Shown here in pieces: positions 54,374 to 64,000 of a stretch of 64,000 nucleotides of DNA. Position numbers and translations under genes: made by a program. How positions within the stretch are numbered: the stretch's first letter is position 1; every line of letters begins with the position of its first letter. The notes below the pieces were generated by a model that saw nothing but the letters and a program-made list of their open reading frames with translations, did not search any database and was not told the origin of the DNA. The stretch comes from Ephemerocybe angulata (lineage: Eukaryota > Basidiomycota > Agaricomycetes > Agaricales > Psathyrellaceae), in contig JAACJK010000163.1 of NCBI GenBank assembly GCA_013368325.1, positions 372,001-436,000 of the forward strand, read 5' to 3'.

Positions 54374-56678
54374 ATGGTGCGCTCTGTCTCTGGTATCTGC
54401 CGTAGAATGGACTAACCCCAGCTTGCAGTTCTACTCTGAAACAATTCTCTCCCGGAGAGGCCCCCTGGGAAGGGTATGGCTTGCCGCTCACATGGAGCGG
54501 AAGCTCTCCAAATCGCAGACGTTGCAGACGGATATCGAACAGTCGGTCGGTGAGCAAGGATTCAGTAAATCTCCGGGTAACTCAGCTTATCTTACGGCAT
54601 CTTAGACGCGATTATGGGCCAAGATATCGAAGTCATGGCTCTGCGCCTCAGCGGGCAGCTTTTGCTCGGGGTCGTCCGAATCTACAGTCGCAAGGCCAAA
54701 TATCTCTTGGACGACTGTAACGACGCCCTGCTTAAAATTAAGATGGTGCGTCAAGCCTTCTTTTCTGATGAGGCGGGGAATACTCAAACCGTTCCAATAG
54801 GCTTTCCGCCCAGGTGTTGTTGACCTCACGGAAGACCAGCTGAACGTGGCCAAGACCACCATTACCTTGCAAACCAACAACATTGACCTTGACTTACTTC
54901 TTCCCGATGTGAATTGGTATGTGTGCCTCTTCTAAAAGCATATAATAACTCACTTTTGGGACAGGGACATGGACTTTGAGGACCGACCTGTGCGTGAACA
55001 GGGTCACCACCAGGCCCACATCGAAGACATTACTCTCCCCTCCGCGAATAATTTTGACCAGTTCGACGGCATGGATCCCTTCGACATTGGTCCCTCTGAC
55101 GGCATTGGCTCGCAAGACTTTGGCGAATTGGACCTCGGGATCAACTGGGGTGAAGAGCCCGTGCCTAGCGACGCAATGAGTGTCGATGGAAGCGTCGGTG
55201 TTGGGCGAGATGCCCCGAGCATGCATGACGACCTCGAATTTCCTCAGTTAAACGGCGTTCACAAAGACCACGATATGCTTTCGCTGCGAAGCATGAGTCG
55301 AGAATTGTCTGAAGCACCCTTCATGCCCCCGATTGACATGGACTTCCCCGACTTTGGCGGAATGGACCTCGGCGACCTTGGTGTTGGCTTCGACAAACCT
55401 GAGGAAGACGTTGTTGCAGAGAAGGAACCTTCTTCCCGAGCATGTGCGTTTATGAGTGATCTTTCTCTACTGTGTGGGTGTGATACTGATAAAGTACCCA
55501 AAGCGTCTCCTCTCACTGAGCTTCCGGATACTCCTGTCGCCAACGAGCAGGCTCTTCCAGACGCCGAGCCCATCGCCCGTCCCAAGAAGGTCCGAGAAAA
55601 GAAGCAGATTATCGACGCAGTGACGGAGTTGAACGAGGGTGCACCCCGCCGAGACAGGCTTGCGGATGCCATTCCCCTTCAAGACATTGGAAACATCGTC
55701 ACTGAGCAGCGCTTCCTGCCTCGCTCCTCTCTGACCATGCGTCTCATGGACATTCGGGATGATCCCCTTGCACACTTCTTGCCCACGACGACGAAGGACA
55801 ACCAGACTTTCTTCTGTGCCGCGCCTCCAGGCATCGGTGGGGAACTGATGGATCTGTTCTTGCGGCCCATTGAGGCAGCAGCGAGCACCAAGCGTCGTCA
55901 TATATCTCCCACTGAGAATGGCAATAAGAGGATGCGTCTTGACGAAGACGATGAGATAGAACAGGGACGAAGGGCGATGAGTGTTGCCCAGAGCCCGGCT
56001 CCTTTCCGCTTTGACGAGGCCGCGCCCGAAGGGGAGTTGGAGTTTGGAGACCAGTCTATGGCATTCAACGACGACTATCAATTGGATATTGCAAATGGGG
56101 TGGAGAACATCGGACTTGAGGGGGCACGTTCGCGTTCCGTCTCTCTTATGCCGTCCACGCGCAGTCGGCTGTCGACTCCCGGAGCGGACGGAGTATGGGG
56201 TGAAGGGGAGGCGAGCTATGCTGATCTCTCGTGCCCAATCGCGATTTTCGATTCCCGCCATCCGGCCCAGTCGCAGATGACGCAAGAAGAGGTACAGGAC
56301 GTGCCTGAGCTGCAGGAGGAGGGTGCGGGTGCAGAGGATAAGGGGTACAGCAAGAACACGGTCAAGGCTCTATCCTTGATCCGCAAGGAGTTGCAGCCCG
56401 CGGAGGACGGTGCTTCCCCGAAGATGAGCTTCAACACGATGGCTGCCAAGGTATGTGTTGTTCCTCCATTCGTTTCAATGCTTTGGGGTTCTCATACAAT
56501 AATGTTGCAGGCATCTCGCCGCGCCGCTGCTTCGTTTTTCTTCGAGTTGTTGGTGCTCGGTACGCGCGACTGCGTGCGGCTGGAGCAGAAGGGCTCCTTC
56601 AAGGATATCCACATCCAAGGCAAAGACAAGTTGTGGGAGCAGACACAGCGACATGAGGAAGAGTCGATTGAAGTCTGA
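54374..56678 (+). CDS. RAD21: Cohesin kleisin subunit RAD21/Scc1 (Rec8/Rad21 family)
   Basis: Kleisin that bridges the Smc1/Smc3 heads and holds sister chromatids. The first exon is only the ATG (54374-54376); the intron ends at 54428 and exon 2 opens [20 protein letters not shown], giving the invariant N-terminal helix. [20 protein letters not shown] and [17 protein letters not shown] complete the Smc3-binding domain. The middle is acidic and disordered with a basic [20 protein letters not shown] element. The winged-helix C-terminus, after an intron at 56450-56510, reads [20 protein letters not shown] and [10 protein letters not shown]. An unspliced-looking in-frame segment at about 55442-55501 is an intron. 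I favour mitotic RAD21 over meiotic REC8 from the well-conserved ends. Confidence 0.92.
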
Positions 56679-57000
56679 GAGCCTGATTTTTAGCAGTTAT
56701 TTAGTCTTTAGTCTATTTATGCAAGCTATCCAACATCTGTGTTTCCCTAATCTTGTATATGTAGATACCCTGTTCGAATTCGATTGATTCATTACCTTGA
56801 ACGGTCGAGCGCTGAGTTGAAGACTAGTCCGAGTCAGTGATGCTATTTGGAAAAGTCTAGAACCCGCGTGAAACTTTTACTCCGAGGGGCTAATAAAGCG
56901 GTCATAGCTGTCTTGGCCGGGTTCACAAGCGCTCACGCACCAATTTCGACGCCGTCTCTCTGCTTACACTTGCCCACCTACCAACTACCTATCGCAAAGT
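56679..57000. other. Intergenic region
   Basis: About 320 bases: RAD21 3'UTR and the promoter of the next plus-strand gene. Nothing else seen. Confidence 0.35.
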
Positions 57001-57852
57001 ATGACCTCGTTCTACTCGACTGCAAGTCACTTCCGACACCCATGGTTCGATACCTCGATTGCAAAGCGCAAGCAGCCCGTGCAGGTGAACCCCAACGAGG
57101 ACATGGACGATGAAGACGAGTCGGACGACCGGCCTGTGAAGCGCCGTCGGTGTTCGGGGCTCGAGAACGGGATTGCGCACCTTAACTTGGGGAGCGGGCA
57201 GCATCCACGCCTGCACCAGCACCACCAGCACCGAACGATGTGGGGACATGTGCAACCGACCGTTGAAGAGCGGGGGTCGACGGCGTCTCCGACGAATACG
57301 GCGTCGAGTGCGTCGTCATTCACGTCTCTGACGGATAGGCGGAACGTGCTATTTCCGGGATCGGTTGAGGAACCTTCTTCGGCGCCTGAAGTGAAGATGA
57401 TGAGCACGGGCGCTTCGTCGTGGTACGAGCCCGAGCGTGATCGTACGTGCCACTCCTGTTTCACTTCACTCGCACAACCTGTACTGAAAGCGTGGATATA
57501 TTCAGGCATTGTCATTACAGACTTGGAGGGCTATGCAGCGGACAGCGATGAAGAGGACCAAACAGAGGATACGCTCACGGTGGAAGATATGGACGGCCCT
57601 CCCGAGATGGTCAACATCCATCCTGCCTATCTCCAACACCTTCGAACGAGCCGGACCGCTCTGGACCGACAGCATCTTCCCTCATCGGCTTCGGAGGACC
57701 AGAGTCGAGCCCTGGTTCTATTCAGACCGTTGTCATTCAAGAGGGAGCCGGAGTTGAACGAGGGAGGACACACTGCACCGACGCCAGAGCCGGCGCAGAG
57801 TGCTAGTTATAGCGAAGGGCTGGACGACGACGCGATGGACTTGGACGCATAG
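57001..57852 (+). CDS. Small acidic protein of unknown function
   Basis: Two exons (57001-57440 approx., then 57507-57852) joined so that ERDR continues as IVITDLEGYAADSDEEDQTE; about 260 residues. It has an early conserved-looking stretch MTSFYSTASHFRHPWFDTSI, a bipartite basic cluster DRPVKRRRCSGLEN that looks like a nuclear localisation signal, a His-rich bit (HPRLHQHHQHR), a Ser/Thr region and an acidic C-terminus ending DDDAMDLDA. The WFDTSI and PPEMVNIHPAYLQHL segments may be interaction motifs. No domain recognised; a nuclear regulatory protein is plausible but unproven. Confidence 0.65.
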   Translation: MTSFYSTASHFRHPWFDTSIAKRKQPVQVNPNEDMDDEDESDDRPVKRRRCSGLENGIAHLNLGSGQHPRLHQHHQHRTMWGHVQPTVEERGSTASPTNTASSASSFTSLTDRRNVLFPGSVEEPSSAPEVKMMSTGASSWYEPERDRTCHSCFTSLAQPVLKAWIYSGIVITDLEGYAADSDEEDQTEDTLTVEDMDGPPEMVNIHPAYLQHLRTSRTALDRQHLPSSASEDQSRALVLFRPLSFKREPELNEGGHTAPTPEPAQSASYSEGLDDDAMDLDA

Positions 57853-57894
57853 CGACTACGGACAGAGAGATAATTAAACTATAGAGACTGTACA

Positions 57895-58894
57895 TTAATT
57901 TGTAGGGCCCTGGCCACCGAATTGGATCATATTATCCGAATCCGTTCGACGTTGTATTTCTGGAGCGATGGGGTCGGCGTAAAGGTAGGCCATGTTGTGG
58001 TGGTGGTGCCTGGCATGGGCATGCGGATGGGGGACATGATGCATTTGAGTGGATGCTGGGTAGGAGGGGGGCATGGAGGATTGAAAGGAGTAGTTGGAGG
58101 TATTTGTTGGCTTGGGTGGGTTGTGAGGGTGGCGGATATGGGAGTGCGAGTGCGGACCACTGTGCGGATGCTGAGGGGCAGGAGAATGCGAGTGTTGGTG
58201 CTGGTGTTGGTGCGAGTGTGAATGGGAGTGCGAGTGCGAGCTGAGATGGGACATTTGCTGTGGCATTGACATGCTTGTAGGCGCGCGATAGGGAGCGGGA
58301 GGACTGATATCGGGGGAGAAGTAGGAATCGTGGTGCTGCTGGTGCTGCTCAACATGGGGTATCTGCTGCTCGACGAGGGGAGCTTGTGTTTGGATGCGGC
58401 GGGAGTCGGTAGAGGTGCTCGGACCAGGTTCTGGCATCTGGTCGACTGGGGTATGCTCGTCCTCCTCGTTATCCTCCGGTTCGTTTTCTACAGGCTCTGG
58501 AACTGCGTTGGCGTCCGCGCGTTTCTGGGCCGCTATTTCTTCCGCCGTGAGGAAGCGGCCTCCAGGCCCTCTGGGCCGTCGCATTGCGTGTTTGTGGCGC
58601 GATTCATGAAGATATGGCTGAAAAAGCGTCAAAAAACGCGCGATTGCGGGGGAAAGGCGAGCGTACCTTGCGTTGTCGCGACAGGCGATGGACTTCCTCC
58701 AAGCGAGAGCGAGCGACGCGGCGCTTCAGGATACGGAAGTACTGCTTGGCATTGACATAAAGCGGCTCGTCGTCAATGGTCTGGTGAGGTTGGGACTGGG
58801 AGTGTACATTTGGATTGTCAAAGATATTGTTGAGATAGTGATGATTCTGGTTCTGGTTCAAGAAGTACAGGTGATCGTCGATGGAGGGATCCAT
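57895..58894 (-). CDS. HAP2: CCAAT-binding complex subunit HAP2 (NF-YA)
   Basis: HAP2/NF-YA joins the HAP3-HAP5 histone-fold dimer and reads the CCAAT box. Exons 58667-58894 and 57895-58617 join in phase (316 residues). The subunit-association helix is EPLYVNAKQYFRILKRRVAR. The DNA-binding half PYLHESRHKHAMRRPRGPGG follows right after the intron, which splits the conserved core. ATG 58894 is used because the longer frame starts with GTG. The C-terminal ~200 residues are disordered with alternating Ser-His and Gln-His runs and a HAHARHHHH patch. In fungi this complex controls respiration, iron and redox genes. A CCAAT box lies 4 bases before its own start codon. Confidence 0.95.
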
Positions 58895-58898
58895 TGCG

Positions 58899-58903
58899 AT
58901 TGG
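58899..58903 (-). promoter_or_regulatory. CCAAT box in the HAP2/THO1 divergent promoter
   Basis: ATTGG on the plus strand (CCAAT on the minus strand) lies in the 89-base gap between HAP2 and THO1, about 80 bases before the THO1 ATG. It is the target of the HAP complex, so HAP2 could regulate itself or its neighbour. It lies very close to the HAP2 ATG for a promoter element acting on HAP2. Confidence 0.35.
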
Positions 58904-58983
58904 TTCAACCACAAACCGCGCCCATTCGCTCCCACCACGGTCACGTCACGCGTCACACTCCCACACTCCTCTCTCCCCCAACC

Positions 58984-59678
58984 ATGGCCGACATCGAACA
59001 AAAGCTCAAGGCCCTCAAGGTTGCCGACCTCAAGGCCATCCTCACGAAGGCCGACGCGCAGGCACCCGCAAAGGCCACAAAGGCCGACCTCGTCGCGCGC
59101 ATTCTCGCCTCTCAGGCGGCCCAGGACGCGTACAAGTCCATACATGAGCCGTGCGTGCGTTCGCGCTGCATTCTTAGACGTTCGCTGACCCTTGTGCTTA
59201 GTGAGACCGCCCAGGAGCCAGCTGAAGAGACTGAAGATGCGGTAGCCGAGGTTGAAGCCGAAGAGGAACAGGAGCCTGTGGCAGTGGCAGAGACTGAAGC
59301 TGCCACAGAGCCCGAGCAAGCTCCAAAGGCTGCTGAGCCGGTGGACCCAGAGTTGGAGAAGCGCAGGCAGCGCGCAGCCCGTTTCGGCATCCCTCTCGTC
59401 GAGCCCAAAGCACCGAAACCCAAGCCCGAGCCCAAAGCAGCCAAGTCCAAGGCCCCTCCCCCAGAGGTACGAATCACTTTCATACTCGGTGCATGCTTAC
59501 TGACGCGGGCGTCTAGGACAAGGAAAAGCTGAATGCGCGTGCGGCGCGGTTTGGAGTGCAAGAAAAGGCGGCAGCGCCAGAGTCGCGCAAACGGTCTGCG
59601 CCTGTAGAGGCGCAGGTGGACGCCGAGGAAGCAGAGCGGCGCAGAAAGCGGGCAGAACGGTTTGGAATGTCGACTTGA
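58984..59678 (+). CDS. THO1: SAP-domain RNA/DNA-binding protein, THO1/SARNP type
   Basis: THO1/SARNP (CIP29) binds nucleic acid and works with the TREX/Sub2 machinery in mRNP assembly and export. Exons 58984-59150, 59202-59466 and 59517-59678 join to 197 residues. The SAP motif fills residues 5-40 (KLKALKVADLKAILTKADAQ, then ATKADLVARILAS). An acidic Glu/Ala/Val linker follows, then three copies of an (R)-x-x-RFG element: RRQRAARFGIP, NARAARFGVQ and RRKRAERFGMS. That repeated RFG motif is the hallmark of the SARNP C-terminus and binds the helicase Sub2/DDX39. Divergent from HAP2. Confidence 0.9.
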
Positions 59679-59793
59679 TAATGTATGATACCCCTCATAA
59701 ATAGTAATTATGACTATTTCGGCTCCGCGCCTCTTATTTTATTAGATATCACTTTCGCTGAGTAATCCTCGCACCTCTTCTCCTCCTTCCACC

Positions 59794-61311
59794 ATGTCTA
59801 CAGACCAATCCACCGTGCTCTTTACCTGCATATCATGCTCAATCGCATTCCCCACGGCGGAGGACCAGCGTAGGTCTTTTTCGCTGCCGTCGTCGCCGTC
59901 GTTGACCCGTTTTTCTTGTCTGCAGGCGTCCACTATCGCTCCGATCACCATCGCTACAACATGAAGCGTCGTGTTGCCGGCCTTCCTCCCATTAGCGTAG
60001 TCATCTTCAACCAGAGGGTGCTCGAGAGGAAGGCCGAGACAGCGGTCATGGCCACACCCAAGTCCATGACTTGCGACCTCTGCAGGTGCGATCTTTTTTG
60101 GCAGCGATCACTCTGCCCGTACTCAGATCAATTACAGGAAAGTATACACCTCCGAAAATGGCTACCTGACGCATCTGCAGTCCAAAAAGCACAAGGAACG
60201 TGAACTCGAAGGCCCCAAACATAAACCTGCCCCCGAACCCATCGCCGAGCCCGAAACCGTCGAACCTGTGGAAGAGAAGCTCGCCGAGCTTACGATCGTG
60301 GAGGAGAAGGAGGAAGTTAAGGAGGAGGTCAAGGCCGATGATGAGGCCAAACCCGATGTCAAGAACGCAGACGAGGAAGACGACGAGGATGAAGTTATGA
60401 TGTCCATCGACGCAAAAATTGCCGCCGCTCGTGCGCGCCTCTCCCCCCTCGACTGCCTCTTCTGCTCGCACAAAGCCGATAAATTTGAGGACAACCTCAC
60501 GCACATGTCCATCGTGCACTCCTTCTTCATCCCTGACGCCGACTACCTCACCGACATCCAGGGCCTCATCGCGTACCTCGGAGAGAAGATCGCCGTCGGC
60601 AACGTCTGCATTTTCTGCAACGACAAGGGCAAGGCCTTCCGGAGCACGGACGCCGTGTGGAAGCATATGGTCGACAAGGGCCACTGCAAGATCGCATACG
60701 AGAGCCAGAAGGATCGCATGGAGGTTTCAGACTTTTACGACTTCACACCGTCGTACCCCGAGGGCTCAACGAAGAAGCCGTCGAGCAAGAGGCAGCGGAC
60801 TACGCTGCAGGACCAGGAGGAGGAGGAGTGGGAGGACGTCAGCGGAGACGAGGACGAGGACGAGGACGACGAAGATGCGGAAATCGTCGACGAGACGGAC
60901 GGCTCGGATTCCGAGGACGACGTTCCCGATACCCAACTCACGTACGGCGACTCGCCGTTCGAGCTCGTGTTGCCGTCAGGCGCCCGTATTGGTCATCGCT
61001 CGATGAAGAGGTACTACGACCAGTCATTCCACCCTGTTGGAAACCAGAAGGAGGAGGACCCCAGCACTGGCGCTGCGCTTGTCCGGCGGTTATTGCAGGA
61101 CAAGAACTCGGCGCTGGTTCCTACAAGGGGTGGCTTCGGTGCGTTTGGTTCTGGTGGGCAGGTTGTGAAGGCCAGGAACAGGGGTGAGGCTCGTGAGGCT
61201 GGTAGACATACGAAGGAGTTCAGGGATATGAAGAGGCGTGAGGACTTTAAGACCAAGGTCGGCTTCATCCACAACAGCCAAAAGCATTTCAGAGATCCCC
61301 TTCTCCAGTGA
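59794..61311 (+). CDS. REI1: 60S biogenesis zinc-finger protein REI1 (ZNF622 family)
   Basis: REI1 acts late in cytoplasmic 60S maturation, freeing Arx1 and probing the exit tunnel with its C-terminus. Exon 1 (MSTDQSTVLFTCISCSIAFP) holds the Cys pair of the first C2H2 finger; the His pair lies in VHYRSDHHRYNMKRRVAGLP. The second finger is CDLCRKVYTSENGYLTHLQS with KKHKE. Two more follow: CLFCSHKADKFEDNLTHMSI plus VH, and CIFCNDKGKAFRSTDAVWKH plus GH. An acidic stretch separates these from the conserved C-terminus: LVLPSGARIGHRSMKRYYDQ and KTKVGFIHNSQKHFRDPLLQ. Two short introns near the 5' end. All fingers look intact. Confidence 0.94.
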
Positions 61312-61600
61312 TTGGTTCTTCTCCCTCTTTGCAGCATCCATGTGTATTCGTTCATCGTAGCTTCGCGATTTTATTCAATGTTCCAATCGTCGTCATAAGA
61401 GTGTGTATCAAAATTACGAATAGACAACATAGTCCTACTGTATAAGGATAGAATCAATTTCTCGGGAACACCAAGAACACAAGAGGATGGATGGGTGGTA
61501 TAGTGGTATGTAGCGTGGTACCATAGGAGAAGTAGTAGAGGGGAGTTCAAACAAACAGACCGATAGCAAGGGATATCCGACAAGCAATAAACATAACAAA
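61312..61600. other. Convergent intergenic region
   Basis: About 290 bases between REI1 and RAX2 stops; probably overlapping 3'UTRs. No gene seen. Confidence 0.35.
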
Positions 61601-64000
61601 CTAGTACAAGTATGCCGCGGGCACAACACCTTCTCTTCCCGTTCTTACGTCGCGGGCATACCACCATCTATGACAAAAAGAATGGTTAGTGGATGGATCT
61701 GTGGCAGACGAAAGAGCACCTACGCAGGGTCACGGTCATCTAACACTTCAAGTTCAACACCAGCGGAGATAGGCAGTTCTCCCTCCCCAGTACCATCAAA
61801 CGAGTACCGCGCATGTGCCGGCCGACTCGTCTCCTCCTGCAGCATGCCACCAGCCGCCTCTGACGGCGTCTCAGCGCGGACGTAATTGCTTGCATCCGCG
61901 GCGAAAGGATCGTGCACGTCGGACTTGCCTGCTCTGTCCTCGTCTTTGTCGCTGTAGTCGTTCGAGTACGGCGACGTGGTGCCGAGGATGGTCGTGCGCG
62001 TTGCGGCGTTGATGTGCTCGAGGAGGGATGAAGGGCGGTGGTGCGTCGAGTCGTCTTCTTCCTCTTCGCCTTCGTATTTGGTGAGCTTGTCGTCTTTGCG
62101 GGAAAAGAGCGTCCATAGGATGCCAATGAGGGCGATCAGGAAGACGACTCCGGCGGCGATAGCAATGGAAATGAGGATGACAACACCAACAGCGAGGAAC
62201 TCTGTAAACCGGAAGTGGTCAGTGGAATCCTACAATCAAGAGAAGATAATCAAGCTTACTCCTCCGTTGGAAGCTGAACGTGGCAAAGGAACGGAACAAG
62301 GAGGAGACCGAGCCTGACGACCCTGTTGAAGAGGACGCAACGATATACGGGATGATCGTCTGTCCATCATACAGCGCAGAGGAGACGTTTCCGTATTTGC
62401 TATCAACAAGGGAGCCAGAGACGAGGAGCATGCGGTCCTTTTGAATGGCACCCTGCGCGGCGTGGTCTTCCTGTAGCGGCACCATTGCCAAGTGAGAGAT
62501 TGCGGTATCGCCGACCAATGAAGAGTCTGCTATGATATCAGACACAGTCCGCAAGAAATTGCGGAGAACACGTACCAAGATGAGTCCACTTCTGTCCATC
62601 CCAGTGCGTGAGGAAAGGCCCACTGCCGGAATGACCTCCAGCGAAAACGTTGCTCGCATCACCGTTGTTGGCTTCAACTGCAGTGACAGGCCCAGGGAAA
62701 TCATCAGCGGAACCGAGGACGGTCCACGAGGAAGTATTGAAGGTGTACTGCAGAACGTTGCCAGCAGTGTTATCCGTCAACGCCAATGAGCCACCAGCGA
62801 ACAGGACGTTCTGACCCTCCTAAACAATCGTTCATCAGCCTCACTGATATGGTGAGCATAAAAACAACGTACCGCAGCATAAACAATGGACGCCACCTCT
62901 CCCTGAATGCCCCCTCCAAGCGTGTTCCACTGCTTCGAGGTCGCATCAAGCATGCACACACCCGCGCATCGCAGAGAGCCAGCTTGAGTGAACGAGCCAG
63001 CAACCACGATATTACCTGACCCCGCCGTCGCCTTTGTGATTGACCGCACCACAGGGGCAGCACCAGCCGCAGCTTGTAGCGGCTGCAGCCCGCTGATATC
63101 CCACTGCTGTGTCGACAGATCATAGATCGCCAGCCCGTTAACGTTGGTATCGGCCATCGTGAACTCGCCTCCGACATACAGCTTGTTGTTATCGCGGAGA
63201 ATGGCACGGACGGTTCCGCTCAGCTGTGTCCCGGAAAGCCCACGGAGCGAGCCCGACGTGGGATCGTAGATGGCGACGGCTTGAGACAGGGAAGACGCGC
63301 CAGAGGCCACAAATGAGAAGTTGCCTCCGACGATGGTGAGCTCCTTATCATTCTGCTGCCAGAATGTTCCGGCAAGTACAGCAGGCGCTGGGGATGCGGG
63401 AACGGGAGGCAAGGCAGCCAGTGTCGTGGAGCTAGGTGTTTGACGGGCGAAGAGTTTGGCGGCCTTGGACCGGGCGATCCATGAGGTGGTAGCATGAAGG
63501 CTTCGGCGGCTAGGCGTGGCAGAGGTCGTAGCACCGGTAGACGCTGTACGTTGCGCCGAGTGCCCTAGGGCACTGGCAATAGGCGTGATTTGAGGGACAC
63601 CGTCTTTGCCGTTCTTCAGCATAATCATACCTGAAGCGCCATACTTGCGCGAAGCACCGACATTCCCGGCAACGTACTGGTTGTTGGACGAGCCGTCGGC
63701 CACCATAGTCAAGCGACCGGCGGTGAATCCACCTGAGGAGACCCAGCTACCGGAAGCGATGTCCCAGGAAGCGATCCCCGCGGCGTCGGTTCCGAATCCA
63801 GTTTGGGTACTGACGATCTCGGTGAAGTTGCCTGTGGCTTGTAAGCGCCCACCCATCAAACCGAGGTCTGCAACGTCTCCGTTCACGCCTGCTCCCAATG
63901 CTGTCCAGGTGTTCTTTGCGACGTCGTAGAGGGCCAAACCGCGGAGGAGCCCGTTTGCCGTTTTCGCTTTGGTGTCCCTGAAGGAACCTCCAATGAACAA
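61601..64000 (-). CDS. RAX2: RAX2-type cortical polarity protein with C-terminal SH3 domain, 5' end outside window
   Basis: RAX2 is a type I plasma-membrane protein marking growth sites (bud-site or hyphal-tip polarity). The window holds the 3' two-thirds. The extracellular part has kelch-like beta-propeller repeats recurring as GLALYDVAKNTWTALGAGVN, AVAIYDPTSGSLRGLSGTQL, LYVGGEFTMADTNVNGLAIY and VAGSFTQAGSLRCAGVCMLD. A transmembrane helix (FLAVGVVILISIAIAAGVVF) leads to a cytosolic tail. The tail ends in an SH3 domain, exons 61724 onward and 61601-61667: ARYSFDGTGEGELPISAGVE, LEVLDDRDPAWWYARDV, GREGVVPAAYLY. ALYDY-, WW- and GxxP-type signatures are all present. The terminal 67-base exon supplies the SH3 end and is easily lost. 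Confidence 0.88.

Noticed and set aside
55467..56285. 272-codon minus-strand frame antisense to RAD21
   Set aside because: It lies wholly inside RAD21 exons, has no domain, and follows from coding-strand codon bias; treated as a shadow.
58895..58912. Six-codon upstream extension of HAP2
   Set aside because: It begins with GTG; the ATG at 58894 is the first standard start.
1..64000. CRISPR arrays, bacterial-type operons, prophage or toxin-antitoxin systems
   Set aside because: The window is intron-rich eukaryotic DNA with no spaced direct repeats or bacterial gene clusters.

Overview
The window looks like nuclear chromosomal DNA of a filamentous basidiomycete, most likely an Agaricomycete. 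Almost every gene is cut by short introns (about 45-65 bases, GTRNGT...YAG). The genes are a eukaryotic housekeeping set. The receptor, mating-type-style HMG protein and polarity proteins have mushroom-type architectures. I see no CRISPR array, operon, phage or recognisable transposon, and no dedicated defence or metabolite cluster. Gene starts are the most likely ATG. Many splice sites were read by eye and should be taken as provisional.

Left third (1-28 kb). A serine/glycine-rich conserved protein runs off the left edge and is transcribed away from COG5 (Golgi tethering). ILV6 follows, with an apparent 5'UTR intron. Next come, on the minus strand, an HMG-box transcription factor, a glycine-rich RNA-binding protein, an HMT1/ABCB6-type ABC half-transporter, a 103-residue unknown and a 710-codon single-exon unknown. 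Then come NAD kinase (plus), a queuosine-salvage-like protein (minus), an AIM41/YqeY mitochondrial protein (plus) and the ER ubiquitin ligase HRD1 (minus).

Middle third (28-48 kb). This holds a membrane-anchored YtcJ-type amidohydrolase, the TORC2 subunit HbrB/Bit61 back to back with mitochondrial QRI7, the recombination translocase RDH54/RAD54B, an intron-containing tRNA-Ser(GCU), dynamitin (dynactin p50) and a STE3 pheromone receptor. PIG-V (GPI mannosyltransferase II) and a Pex24/Pex30-type peroxin start only 30 bases apart on opposite strands.

Right third (48-64 kb). This holds a BTB/POZ protein, about 1.8 kb without a recognisable gene, a proline-rich unknown, a PPR-like mitochondrial protein divergent from RAD21 cohesin, a small acidic unknown, HAP2 (NF-YA) divergent from the SAP protein THO1/SARNP, the ribosome-maturation zinc-finger REI1, and the polarity protein RAX2, which runs off the right edge and carries a C-terminal SH3 domain.

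No new multi-gene system is evident. The most interesting points are single-gene architectures (tandem N-terminal modules in RDH54, the SH3 tail of RAX2, micro-exons, an ATG-only exon in RAD21), two hidden 3' exons of HbrB, a two-uORF 5'UTR intron upstream of ILV6, a pair of related inverted repeats near 35.2 kb, very tight divergent promoters, and several lineage-specific unknowns.
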